Shown one piece after another: positions 47,101 through 55,402 of a stretch of DNA of 64,000 nt; the stretch's first letter is position 1, and each line of letters starts with the position of its first letter. A program made the position numbers and the translations under genes. The notes beneath the pieces are model-generated. The model was not told the DNA's origin, did no database searches, and was given only the letters and a program-made list of their open reading frames with translations. This stretch comes from Phycisphaerae bacterium (GTDB taxonomy: Bacteria; Planctomycetota; Phycisphaerae; Phycisphaerales; UBA1924): NCBI GenBank assembly GCA_014192545.1, contig BJHL01000008.1, positions 62,001 to 126,000 of the forward strand. The letters are read 5' to 3'.

Positions 47101-47317
47101 CTTCAATCAGATACACACGCGCACTTCGCACCTGCGAAACCGCGTATCCCAATCGGCGTGCTTTGCTCGCCGCAACATCCGCGCGCGGATCAAGCAATCC
47201 GGGCTTGGTGCGCACTTCAACGCGATGAACGGTTGCAGGAGCGATAGACGAAACGGTGGGGGAGGTGGCTGGGCTCACGAGCCATCGTACTCGGACGCCG
47301 CGCGGACGTCGCGTCAC
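44183..47317 (-). CDS. purL: Phosphoribosylformylglycinamidine synthase, PurS-PurL fusion
   Basis: A 1044-residue synthase for the fourth step of purine biosynthesis. Two PurS-like segments (VHRVEVRTKPGLLD and TIEVHPLPGVMDPAA) precede a PurL synthetase core with TWSEHCVHKTLKATVRYRE and KVETHNRPSAIEPYGGAATG. The C-terminus AVPDLAKAWLGTLDW lacks a glutaminase domain, so a separate PurQ is needed. A repeat-coded insertion (GERTGERANEGG) lies in the N-terminal third. The start is uncertain: GTG at 47317 or GTG at 47278, neither with a clear Shine-Dalgarno. Five bases separate it from the upstream hydrolase gene. Confidence 0.92.
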   Translation of the reverse strand: MTRRPRGVRVRWLVSPATSPTVSSIAPATVHRVEVRTKPGLLDPRADVAASKARRLGYAVSQVRSARVYLIEAALSNNQLANVMHKLLADPVVEVASIGTSLAAMASATIEVHPLPGVMDPAAQSVREAIADLTGVSAHVTTGVRYDIGGISNDQAEALARSALGNPAIHQILGGTWTPSELPKGHDYAFKLVTVPIRGLDDAGLAKLSKDGHLFLNLQEMQAIRGHFQKLGRDATDIELETLAQTWSEHCVHKTLKATVRYREMAGERTGERANEGGLTPSLLATKRPGFVQNADGSLSIDNLLKRTVAAATHELIASGIDWTLSVFKDNSGVIAFDDNWGVCIKVETHNRPSAIEPYGGAATGIGGCIRDVIGTGLGAKPIASTDVFCVAHPTHWREATQATSPADQASVSALPPGVLHPRRVLADVVAGVRDYGNRMGIPTISGGVFFDDRYVGNPLVFCGCIGLIPRALVHGKVQAGDRIIALGGRTGRDGIHGATFSSGELQSTSATEFSHAVQIGNAIEEKRVLDAIMRARDSGGKPLYTAMTDCGAGGFSSAVGEMGSKLGARVTLENAPLKYAGLRYDEIWISEAQERMVLAVPAGNVAALRAICDEEGVELCDLGEFGTANAELVLTYQGHEVGRLAMDFIHDGLPNPTREAVWHVGSSATRSAAAAPVAHPIAASLLTLLAHPTIASKHWIIRQYDHEVQGASVLKPLVGPKTRGPGDASVITPVHGSSRGIALSQGLQNPFGDVALGGDPYWMTLASIDECVRNLVCVGADPSRIAILDNFCWASCDKPENFGALVRAAAACYDGAMAYRTPFVSGKDSLSNQLRYTDPATGVQKIIEIPPTLLITGMAIVQNVSKCISMDAKRPGNALLLIGGTTGKLGGSLLQAQYKLGMFDMPRVDLVKSPATAKLVAELIAKELVTSSHDCSEGGMLTAVAEMLIAGDNESRQRIGADLSPVLGDIAPIAFAFAEDHSRYVVEVETSRVSEIMSACNRAGIECSSLGTLNDSGQLTWRDGDVHVAVPDLAKAWLGTLDW
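46486..46520. repeat. Octamer repeat insertion inside purL
   Basis: CGTTCGCT-type octamer copies, the inverse of the AGCGAACG unit found in the subtilase gene, encode the unusual ERTGERANEGG segment of PurL. The reading frame is kept. Confidence 0.6.
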
Positions 47318-47322
47318 GCTCG

Positions 47323-48480
47323 TTAAGGATTGACCGGTTGCAGAAGTGGCTCAACCGATTCGGGCGGCGGTTGATTTCGCAAAAACCACGTCACCGCTTC
47401 CGCAAAAATCGCTTTCATGCCGCTGCCGGTTGGTTCGCCCGGCTGCGTGAAGCCATGATCGGCACCAGCAACGCGGCGCACAACCGCCGTCCGTCCCTTG
47501 CTCGCAAGAATCGCAAGTCCCGCATCAAAGCTCGCAATCGGAACAGCGGGATCGGCAGTGCCATGAGCCAGAAAGAGCTGCGTGCGTGGATCGGTCGCAA
47601 GCAAGCTCTCAACCGGACTTACCGCCATGAAACTCGACCACCGCTTATACGGATGCCCCCATGCGGACTTGTCAATCGCTCCAGGATCACGCTGAATCGC
47701 CGCCCACGTGTTGTAGATTTGCTGCACACGCTCGTTGCGTGCATCCACGCTCTCGCCGGGCGTTCGCTCGGCCCACGCCAACTGCGTCATGTCAAAAAGT
47801 TGCGTGATGCCCGCACCCGCGAGGCACGCCGCATGCGTCACGATATCGGGATTCGCCTGCGCCACATACGCCGCCATGTCCGCGCCCTCGCTATGGCCTA
47901 GCACCAACACGCGCGATGGATCAATGCCGGGCAGTGCAAGCGCCTGACGCAGCGCCGCGCTCAACGCCGCCGACCACTCCTGCGGCGTGTGCTGTGATTT
48001 GAACGTATCGCTGCACGGATCGCCCGCACCCGGCGCTTGCGGATTATCCAAGTAGTTCACGCCAGGTTTCTCAACCGCCAACACACGCACTTCGCCACCA
48101 AAATCGCGACGAACCAGACTCTGCAGACTGCCAGCAATGTGAGACATTGCGTTGGGTGCATCCGCCGATGCAGGCACAGACTGCCACAGCGAGTTGCATC
48201 CCGAGCCCTGAATAACCAGCACTAGCGGCCGCTTGATGACACTGTCTGCCTTGTCAGTTGCGGGCGGGGTCGAAACGTAGTACGTAATGACCCGGCCCAG
48301 TTCATCCGGCGTCTCGAATCGATCAAACGAAATGCCCAGGTCCTTACCAGTCGCAACCGGCACAACAGCGAGTACGCTCGATGCGGACGCAGACGAGTGC
48401 CCGGGGGCTGCCGAGTCCGCCGGTTGAGAGCCAACTAATCCACATGCCACCGTCGTACACAGAAGTATGTTGTGCAACAT
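47323..48480 (-). CDS. Secreted alpha/beta hydrolase
   Basis: A 385-residue exported or lipid-linked hydrolase (signal region MLHNILLCTTVACGLVGS). The nucleophile elbow is GHSEGADMA (GxSxG), with a likely acid Asp in FLAHGTADPAVP and His in GADHGFTQPGE near the C-terminus. It resembles prolyl-oligopeptidase/dienelactone-hydrolase-like enzymes. ATG at 48480 follows GGAGG. Next downstream is purL after five bases, and pyrC lies upstream. The substrate is unknown. Confidence 0.82.
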   Translation of the reverse strand: MLHNILLCTTVACGLVGSQPADSAAPGHSSASASSVLAVVPVATGKDLGISFDRFETPDELGRVITYYVSTPPATDKADSVIKRPLVLVIQGSGCNSLWQSVPASADAPNAMSHIAGSLQSLVRRDFGGEVRVLAVEKPGVNYLDNPQAPGAGDPCSDTFKSQHTPQEWSAALSAALRQALALPGIDPSRVLVLGHSEGADMAAYVAQANPDIVTHAACLAGAGITQLFDMTQLAWAERTPGESVDARNERVQQIYNTWAAIQRDPGAIDKSAWGHPYKRWSSFMAVSPVESLLATDPRTQLFLAHGTADPAVPIASFDAGLAILASKGRTAVVRRVAGADHGFTQPGEPTGSGMKAIFAEAVTWFLRNQPPPESVEPLLQPVNP

Positions 48481-48589
48481 GTGTTCGTCCTCCAAAGTTC
48501 TCCGCCAAGATGCGTGCGCACCCAAACTCCGTCATCGCAAGTGCCAAACAACGCGTCGCCGTCGCGCGATGCCACCAAGCACGCGTGAA

Positions 48590-49888
48590 TCACACCCGAG
48601 CCACTTCGTGCTTGATCTCACCCGCAACCAGCGTGAGCACGCTCCGGCCTTTCATCAAACGCCCCGCATATGGCGTGTTCTTGCTCTTGCTCGCAAGCTT
48701 GTTCGCAGCACAAGTCCACTCCATCGACGGATCAAACACGCTGATATCCGCCACACCATTGACGCCAAGCTGCCCGATGCCCATGCTCTCAAGATTGCAC
48801 AGCTTTGCAGGTTCAATCGTCAGCATCGCGACCAGCCGCAGCCAATCGATTGCCCCGCTGCTCACCAGCGTTTCCACATAAATCGGCAGCGCGGTCTCCA
48901 GCCCAACCATCCCAAACGGCGCTTCCTCAAACGGCAGTGCTTTCTCATCCGCACTATGCGGCGCATGGTCAGTCGCAAGAATCGTCACCGTGCCATCAAC
49001 GACTCCCGCGATGAGTGCCTCAATATCCTTCTTCTCGCGCACCGGCGGGTTCACTTTCCCCAGCGTGTTGTAATTGTCGCAAACGTCATGCGTCAAAACC
49101 AAGTGATGCGGACTGACCTCCGCCGTCACCGGCTGCCCGCTCGCACGCGCCCGCCGAACAATCTCCACGCTCTCACCACTGCTCATGTGCTGCACGTGAT
49201 ACCGGCAATTCACCCCGCGATTCAGCCGCAAATCGCGCTCGATGATGATTTCTTCAGCCGCCCGTGGCCATCCCGCCAGTCCAAGTCGCATCGAGACCGC
49301 TCCGCCATGCATCGCGCTGCCGCGAGTCATCGTCGGTTCTTGACAGTGCTGCATAAAACAGCAATTCGTACTCGCAACCGCGCCCAGCACACGCGACATC
49401 ATCCCCGCCGTCGGAATGCAGTCGCCGTCATCAGTAAACGCCACCGCGCCAGCTTCGCGAAGCAGCGCAATCTCCGTGAGTTCCTCTCCCTTGCGACCGC
49501 GCGTCACCGCCGCCGTCGAGAACACCCGGCACATCGCAGTCTGCGCCGCCCGCTGCTGCACCCACGCCAAGTTCTCCGGCGTGTCAAGCGCGGGACTGGT
49601 ATTAGGCATGCACACAACAGTCGTAAACCCGCCCGCAACCGCCGCCGCAGTGCCAGTTGCAATCGTCTCCTTGTGCTCTTGCCCCGGTTCACGCAAGTGC
49701 ACATGCGGATCAACCAGCCCAGGCATCACCACGCATCCACCAACATCAACCACCCGCGCCCCACTCGGCGGCGAAAGCCCATTGCCAATCGAAGCTACCA
49801 CTCCACTGACAACAACCACGTCCGCGATCTCATCGCGACGCGAAGCCGGATCAACAACTCGTCCACCACGCAGAAAAAGTGCTTGCAT
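48590..49888 (-). CDS. pyrC: Dihydroorotase
   Basis: A 432-residue amidohydrolase-superfamily enzyme that cyclises carbamoyl aspartate in pyrimidine synthesis. Metal-binding DPHVHLREPGQEHKE, CRYHVQHMSSGES and ATDHAPHS are all present, and the dihydroorotase signature sits at the first of these. It is the long type without a carbamoyltransferase partner nearby. ATG at 49888 was chosen as the start; upstream codons are not conserved-looking. It heads a minus-strand series with the hydrolase and purL. Confidence 0.93.
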   Translation of the reverse strand: MQALFLRGGRVVDPASRRDEIADVVVVSGVVASIGNGLSPPSGARVVDVGGCVVMPGLVDPHVHLREPGQEHKETIATGTAAAVAGGFTTVVCMPNTSPALDTPENLAWVQQRAAQTAMCRVFSTAAVTRGRKGEELTEIALLREAGAVAFTDDGDCIPTAGMMSRVLGAVASTNCCFMQHCQEPTMTRGSAMHGGAVSMRLGLAGWPRAAEEIIIERDLRLNRGVNCRYHVQHMSSGESVEIVRRARASGQPVTAEVSPHHLVLTHDVCDNYNTLGKVNPPVREKKDIEALIAGVVDGTVTILATDHAPHSADEKALPFEEAPFGMVGLETALPIYVETLVSSGAIDWLRLVAMLTIEPAKLCNLESMGIGQLGVNGVADISVFDPSMEWTCAANKLASKSKNTPYAGRLMKGRSVLTLVAGEIKHEVARV

Positions 49889-50045
49889 GCAAGTCGAGGA
49901 TACCCGCGCATCAGCCGCAAGCATTGACGAAGCAGTCGACGCCGAAAATTCGAACTCCGTTTGCTCTAATCGTCCAGCGCCATCAACAACAACCCCACGG
50001 CTACCCAACCCGCAACGACCCGCCTACCATCATCATTGGATTCTT

Positions 50046-50120
<75 letters not shown>

Positions 50121-50136
50121 TTGTTTCAGAGTAAAG

Positions 50137-50165
50137 CCCTTCGATGACCACATCGAAGGGTTTTC
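50137..50165 (+). terminator. Terminator after tRNA-Pro
   Basis: Perfect ten-base stem CCCTTCGATG / CATCGAAGGG with loop ACCA, followed by TTTT. Confidence 0.85.
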
Positions 50166-50382
50166 TCGTTGTGGTCACGAGACTTACGCCATCCAGAAGG
50201 CGGTTAAAGCACTTGCTCTTCGAGGTCAGTCCGAGGACTGCGTTGGCCTGGATGTTGTCGGGATTTGAACTTTCTGCCATGAAACGGCCGCCCATCCAAC
50301 CTGTATTTCACGGTGCAATGTCAGTGAGGCCAAAACACATGCCATGCCTACGGCTAGCGAGCTGAGAAGCCGCCGCGAGGAT

Positions 50383-52305
50383 TCACCGTGCGGTCGAAAC
50401 GACCTCTCGGCGGCCCATCGTGACCAAATGCCCAAGAGCGCACCCTGCGCAGCCGCACGGGCCGGGCACCGGCGAATAGGCATAGATGCCGCGCGCGGGC
50501 TGTTGTTCTGCGATGTTGTCCTGCTGTATCGGCGGGAGCTTAGGGAGTGCGCTTGCGCCGATCTTCGTCGGCGTCGCGTCGGCCTTGTAGATGCTCTTGC
50601 CGCCCTTGATGGTCTCGACCACGGTCAGTTCGTCCAGGTCCTCGATATTGACCGCAAACGGGTCGCCCGAGAGCACCACAAAGTCCGCGACCTTGCCGGT
50701 TTCGAGCGATCCCTTGCTCTTCTCCTCGAAGTGCTGGTACGCGCCCCAGATCGTCAGGCTCTTGAGCGCGTCGTTCACGCCGATGCGTTCGTCGGCACCC
50801 AGGATGTCGCCGCTGCGGGTGCGGCGCGTTACGACCGACGAGAGAATGCGAATCGCGCTGGGCTGCGCGACCGGCGAATCGTGGTGCTGCGTGAAGATCA
50901 TGCCGCGGCGGAGCGCGGACTGGGCGGGACTGATTCTCTCGGCGCGGGCCGGGCCGAGCGTCTCATCGCGGTGCCAGTCGCCCCAGTAGAAGCAGTGCAT
51001 GCCGAAGAACGACGGCATGATGCCGAGCTCTTTCATCGAGTCGAGTTGATCGAGCCGCGCCGTCTGGGCGTGGATGGCCACGCTGCGCCGGTCGGCGGGG
51101 CCGTGCTTGGCCGCAGCCTCGCGAACAGCACCGATGTATTGATCGATCGCAGCGTCGCCGTTGCAATGGGCCAGAATCTGCCACCCCTTCGCGAACGCCT
51201 GCTGAACCTTACCGCAGATTGCTGCGTCGGAGAGCGTTTCATAGCCCCTGTAACTCGCCGGCAACCCCGATGGCGGCTTGAAGTACGGCTGGGTCAGGTG
51301 CGCCGTCTTACCCTGCGGCGATCCGTCGAGCATGATCTTGACGCCGCCCACGCGGTAGCCGTTCATATAAGTTCGCGAGTACCAGAGCGAGCTCAGTTCC
51401 GTTGGTTCGTCGCTCGACATCATGTTGACGTACGAAACCACGTCAATCTTCATCTGTCCGGCCTCGGCCAGTTTCACGAAGCTGCTGTGCATCGGGCCCA
51501 CCGCCCCGCCCTCCTGCGCAGTCGTATAGCCGTGTCGGATGTACAGTTCTTGACCGGCCAGCGCGAGCTGGGCCAGTTGCTCAGGACCGAGCTTCGGCAG
51601 CACCCTTCCGGCTGACAACATGTATGCTGTTTCCTCCAGCACGCCGTTGGGTGTCTTCCCGTCGGCTTCGCGGCGGATGACCCCGCCCTGCGGGTTCACC
51701 GACTCGCCGGTGATCCCCGCCAACTCAAGCGATTTGCTGTTCATGCTGGCCAGGTGGCCCGACTGGTGCATCACCATGATCGGAATGTCGGCCGATACCG
51801 CGTCGAGCTCCTGCCGCGTCGGGTGACGACGCTCGGCGAGTTGGGAGTCATCGTACCCGAACCCGATGATGATGTTGAACCGCTTGGCGATGTCCGTGCT
51901 CGCATAGGCACGCAGCACTTCCTGCAGTTTGGCAATCGAATCAACGCCGCCATCGGGCGGCGGCAGCAGGTTCGCCGACACCGCCTGAAAGCCGGTGCCG
52001 AAGCAGTGGCCGTGCCCGTCGATGAACCCGGGCAGCAGGGTCTTGCCCGCCAGGTCGATGGCCTTGGTCCCGGCGGCCTTGTACTTCTCAACCTCGGCCT
52101 TGGTGCCGACAGCGATGATCTTGCCGTCTTTGACCGCGACGGCCTCGGCCCGCGGGGCCGCATCGTTCATCGTGATGATCTGGCCGCCGGTGTAGATCGC
52201 GTCGGCGGTCGGCGCGGCGGCGGGCTGCATGGCCCAGACACGGTGAACGCCGCCCAGCGAGAAAGCGAGCGCAATGGCAAAGGTCTTGGTGACGAAACTC
52301 TTCAT
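50383..52305 (-). CDS. Amidohydrolase family 3 (YtcJ-like) exported enzyme
   Basis: A 640-residue amidohydrolase with an N-terminal signal (ending HRVWAMQ). The metal motif is FIDGHGHCFG, followed by a carboxylate-rich TIM-barrel core with ILAHCNGDAAID and a C-terminal urease-alpha-like barrel fragment. It is a zinc hydrolase for an unknown amide, ester or cyclic compound. It ends with an odd Cys-rich tail (GPCGCAGCALGH). It is the first gene after tRNA-Pro and lies opposite the plus-strand island genes. ATG at 52305 was chosen because it is the start of the signal peptide; 46 upstream codons are open. Confidence 0.85.
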   Translation of the reverse strand: MKSFVTKTFAIALAFSLGGVHRVWAMQPAAAPTADAIYTGGQIITMNDAAPRAEAVAVKDGKIIAVGTKAEVEKYKAAGTKAIDLAGKTLLPGFIDGHGHCFGTGFQAVSANLLPPPDGGVDSIAKLQEVLRAYASTDIAKRFNIIIGFGYDDSQLAERRHPTRQELDAVSADIPIMVMHQSGHLASMNSKSLELAGITGESVNPQGGVIRREADGKTPNGVLEETAYMLSAGRVLPKLGPEQLAQLALAGQELYIRHGYTTAQEGGAVGPMHSSFVKLAEAGQMKIDVVSYVNMMSSDEPTELSSLWYSRTYMNGYRVGGVKIMLDGSPQGKTAHLTQPYFKPPSGLPASYRGYETLSDAAICGKVQQAFAKGWQILAHCNGDAAIDQYIGAVREAAAKHGPADRRSVAIHAQTARLDQLDSMKELGIMPSFFGMHCFYWGDWHRDETLGPARAERISPAQSALRRGMIFTQHHDSPVAQPSAIRILSSVVTRRTRSGDILGADERIGVNDALKSLTIWGAYQHFEEKSKGSLETGKVADFVVLSGDPFAVNIEDLDELTVVETIKGGKSIYKADATPTKIGASALPKLPPIQQDNIAEQQPARGIYAYSPVPGPCGCAGCALGHLVTMGRREVVSTAR

Positions 52306-52569
52306 CCGGCGGCCCCGGTCGTTGGTGCGGTTAGTGCATCCGCCAATGGATGCGAAGCAACGGGAGGTTACGCCGCTCCCGTCACCTTCGTGATCTCCGG
52401 CCACAGCCGCCTTTGCGCCCCGCGTTTTAATCCAGCGGGTCATGTAGAACGCCGTGTTGGTGCTGATCTTTCCCCGTTCTCGATGTCAAAGTCTCTCTGA
52501 GTGCTTGCACGGGTGTTTCCTGCTGCTGGGCTGTCCGTAGCGTAGCGGAGGGCGGCCCAGCAGCAGGCG
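52306..52569. other. Intergenic sequence between the amidohydrolase gene and the IS3 remnant
   Basis: Besides possible degenerate continuation of the transposase frame, no gene or strong signal is visible. Confidence 0.4.
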
Positions 52570-52800
52570 CTGCGATCGCTTCTGGTGCTGGCGCGCGGTA
52601 GTTGAGGCTGCTGTGCGGGCGGATCGTGTTGTAGTGTTTGCGTTATTGCTCGATCAGCACCTTCGCGTCCTTCTCTGTGTGGAAGATCTCGCCGTTGAGC
52701 AGTTCGTCACGCAGTTTGCCGTTGAATCTCTCCGCGTAGCCATTCTCCCATGGGCTGCCCGGCTCGATGAATGGCGTCTTCGTGCCTATGGTTTCCACGC
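52570..52800 (-). pseudogene. IS3-family transposase C-terminal remnant
   Basis: Reads as TKTPFIEPGSPWENGYAERF, then NGKLRDELLNGEIF, matching the C-terminal catalytic part of IS3-family OrfB (integrase core). After KVLIEQ an in-frame stop TAA interrupts what continues as RKHYNTIRPHSSLNYRAPAP, again typical OrfB sequence. The 5' part is missing. The element is dead and truncated beside the DUF3300 gene. Confidence 0.82.
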
Positions 52801-52823
52801 AAGGTGACGAAAAGGACAGAACC

Positions 52824-54224
52824 ATGAACACCAAACTGCGACAGTTGCTCCCTTTATCTTCTTCCTGCCGAAGGATCGCTGACTTCGGCATCCCGTCTAC
52901 AAGTCGGTTGGCGTGGCTGATCGTGGTGGGATACCCCGCGATCTTCGGAGGACCTGCTTTGGCGAACCAGCAAACCGCGACGCCGCCCGTCTCGGCTGGA
53001 ACCACCCAGGCCGCTGCAGCGACGAAGCTGAGCACCGCCGATCTGGAAGAGATGTTCGCACCAATTGCCCTCTACCCCGACACGCTGCTTGCCAACACCT
53101 TGGCAGCATGCGTGTACGAGGAGGACCTCAAGGCCGCAACGCAGTTCATGGCTGGCGGCGGCAATGTGGAACAGATGGCCAGTCAGGATTGGGATCAGAG
53201 CGTGAAGGTGATCGCAGCGTTCCCAGAAGTGATTAAGCTGCTCGGCGACAACATGCCGTGGGCCGTCGCGATCGGTCAGGCGTATCTTGTGCAAGGGGCG
53301 GATGTCATGGCCGCAGTGCAATCGCTTCGTGCGAGAGCATGGGCCAACGGTGCGTTGAAGACCTCGCCGCAGCAGACCGTTGTGACCCAAGGACAGGTCA
53401 TTGTCATCGAACCCGCCGACCCTCAGATTATCTATGTGCCCACCTATAACCCAAGCGTGGTGTATGTGGATCATTACGACTCGGGCGACGTCGCGGCCGC
53501 GGGGCTGATCGGTTTTGGGCTGGGCATCACCGCAGGTTTGATTATCGCCAATAACGTGGACTGCGACTGGTACGGTGGGTGCATTGGATGGGGCCACGGG
53601 TGGGGCCACGGGGGCTGGAGCCACAACGATGTTGACATCAACATCAATGGTGATGTCAACATCGGCAACCGAAACACCACCATCAACAACATTGGTAATA
53701 ACAACAACATTGGCAATCGGCTCGGGCAGGAAGGCTCAAAATGGCAGCCAAATAAGGCGAAGCTGAGTCCGAATGCGGCTTCGGGCGCATCACTGAACAA
53801 CTACCGGGGAATTGGTTCAGGAAGCACCGTTGGTGCAAACGCGAAGGTGCCCGGCCGAACTGCAGAAGCAAAGCCAATCGCCTCACGCGGGGCAGCCCCG
53901 TCGTCCAAGCCGCGGGAGGGAGCCACGGCTCGACCGTCCGCGCCGACCGCACGCCCGTCCGCACCCGCAGCGAGACCATCGGCACCCGCAGCGAGACCAT
54001 CGGCACCCGCATCGAGGCCGGCCGCACCCGCAGCGAGACCATCGGCGCCCACATCCAGGCCGGCCGCACCTGCGGCGAGACCACCGCAGCAGGCACCAAG
54101 GCCGGCCGCACCCGCAGTCAGGCCGTCTTCGTCTCCCCGGCCGAGTGGCTTCAACCCGGGTGGCGGCGGGGGATCTCGCAGTGGTAGCAGAGGCGGAGGC
54201 GGCGGAGCGAAGCGGGGACGCTAG
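52824..54224 (+). CDS. DUF3300 domain protein with Ala-Pro repeat tail
   Basis: A 466-residue exported protein. The DUF3300 core is recognisable as LEEMFAPIALYPDTLLANTL, and later VYVPTYNPSVVYV. After a TM-like segment (GLIGFGLGITAGLII) come an Asn-rich stretch (DININGDVNIGNRN) and a long tail of ARPSAPA repeats (21-base units, 53937-54125). ATG at 52824 follows AAAGGAC. Its function is unknown; the DUF2950 gene follows 62 bases downstream. Confidence 0.85.
   Translation: MNTKLRQLLPLSSSCRRIADFGIPSTSRLAWLIVVGYPAIFGGPALANQQTATPPVSAGTTQAAAATKLSTADLEEMFAPIALYPDTLLANTLAACVYEEDLKAATQFMAGGGNVEQMASQDWDQSVKVIAAFPEVIKLLGDNMPWAVAIGQAYLVQGADVMAAVQSLRARAWANGALKTSPQQTVVTQGQVIVIEPADPQIIYVPTYNPSVVYVDHYDSGDVAAAGLIGFGLGITAGLIIANNVDCDWYGGCIGWGHGWGHGGWSHNDVDININGDVNIGNRNTTINNIGNNNNIGNRLGQEGSKWQPNKAKLSPNAASGASLNNYRGIGSGSTVGANAKVPGRTAEAKPIASRGAAPSSKPREGATARPSAPTARPSAPAARPSAPAARPSAPASRPAAPAARPSAPTSRPAAPAARPPQQAPRPAAPAVRPSSSPRPSGFNPGGGGGSRSGSRGGGGGAKRGR
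53937..54125. repeat. 21-base tandem repeats encoding ARPSAPA
   Basis: About eight imperfect 21-base units within the DUF3300 gene encode a flexible proline/alanine tail. Confidence 0.8.
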
Positions 54225-54286
54225 TGCGACGCTCATTTCGGTTTCCAAAGATCGTTCACGCCTGACTTCCAAGACAAGGACCTGCC

Positions 54287-55267
54287 ATGAAACGTCTTGC
54301 TTCACTTCTCTTGATTTCACCATGTATTTTGATGATCGCCTTGTGCTGGACTGGCTGCGGAAGATCGAACCAGGCTGGGAAGCCAGGAAATCAATCGACG
54401 CCCGCCGCGGACAAGCCTGCAATCGGGCAGCAGACCTACGCAACCCCCGAGGATGCCGTGGTGCAACTCATTGATACGTGCCGCAAGGCAGACTTGGATC
54501 TGCTCATCCCGGTCCTTGGGCCAAAGATCGCAGACTTGGCTGCGGACACGAAGGAACGAACGGAGGGCGACTTGCAGCGGCTCGCCGCGGCCTATGACCG
54601 CCAGCATTCCCTTGTGAAGGAGGATGATGGAAGCGTGACGCTGTTGGTCGGCGAACAGGGTTGGGACTTCCCCGCTCCGCTCGTACAGCAAGGTGACCGG
54701 TGGCGATTTGATACCGAAGCCGGGATCAACGAGATGCGGGCCCGACGCATCAATCTGAACGAGTCCGACGCGATCCGCTCCTGTATCGAACTCGTCGCGG
54801 TCCAGCAGCAGTTCTTCGGCATGAGCGCGGCCCGTGGCGAGAGCACGCCGGTGTATGCCGCGAGCATCAGGAGCACGCCCGGCAAGCGGGACGGCCTCTA
54901 CTGGGACGATCAGATGGGCCCGCCCCTGTCGCCATTGGGCCCGATGGTGGCCCGCGCGGTTGATGCCGGGGATCTCAAAGTCCAGCAGGGACCGCAGCCC
55001 TACCGCGGATACATGTTTCGCGTGCTGACCCGCCAGGGCTCGGGTGCACCGGGCGGAGCAAAGAGCTTCATGGACTCGCAAGGGCGGATGACGGGCGGAT
55101 TCGCGTTCATCGCGTGGCCCGCCGAATACGGCGAGACCGGTGTTCTGACATTCCAAGTCTCTGCTGATGGAATCGTGTTCCAGAAGGATCTCGGCTGGGA
55201 AACTGCAGTTGCGGCAGAGGCCATGCAGGCCTTCGACCCGGCCGGCTGGGAGCAGACCGGCCAGTGA
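54287..55267 (+). CDS. DUF2950 family lipoprotein
   Basis: A 326-residue lipoprotein with lipobox WTGC near residue 24. The DUF2950 signatures include QTYATPEDAVVQLIDTCR, VGEQGWDFPAPLVQQGDRW and GYMFRVLTRQG. DUF2950 and DUF3300 genes often occur together, as here. The role is unknown; a cell-envelope function is likely from the lipoprotein signal. Confidence 0.9.
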   Translation: MKRLASLLLISPCILMIALCWTGCGRSNQAGKPGNQSTPAADKPAIGQQTYATPEDAVVQLIDTCRKADLDLLIPVLGPKIADLAADTKERTEGDLQRLAAAYDRQHSLVKEDDGSVTLLVGEQGWDFPAPLVQQGDRWRFDTEAGINEMRARRINLNESDAIRSCIELVAVQQQFFGMSAARGESTPVYAASIRSTPGKRDGLYWDDQMGPPLSPLGPMVARAVDAGDLKVQQGPQPYRGYMFRVLTRQGSGAPGGAKSFMDSQGRMTGGFAFIAWPAEYGETGVLTFQVSADGIVFQKDLGWETAVAAEAMQAFDPAGWEQTGQ

Positions 55268-55402
55268 GCGGCTGAGCTGTGCAGTCTCGCACAGTTGGAA
55301 CGCTGTTGATGGATCAAGGAACAGAGGTTCGACTGCCAGGTTTGACGGAATGCCGACAGTGCCGAACCCGTAGAGGTCGTAGCAGCAAGAAACGTACCGA
55401 AC

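Noticed and set aside
48467-49927. 486-codon plus-strand open frame
   Set aside because: Opposite pyrC, which has all dihydroorotase motifs.
50167-50382. Possible gene or att duplicate after tRNA-Pro
   Set aside because: Short overlapping frames without motifs, and no copy of the tRNA 3' end could be found in the window.
53937-54125. Tandem repeats considered as a CRISPR or origin iteron array
   Set aside because: They code for ARPSAPA units in a continuous frame and lack spacers.
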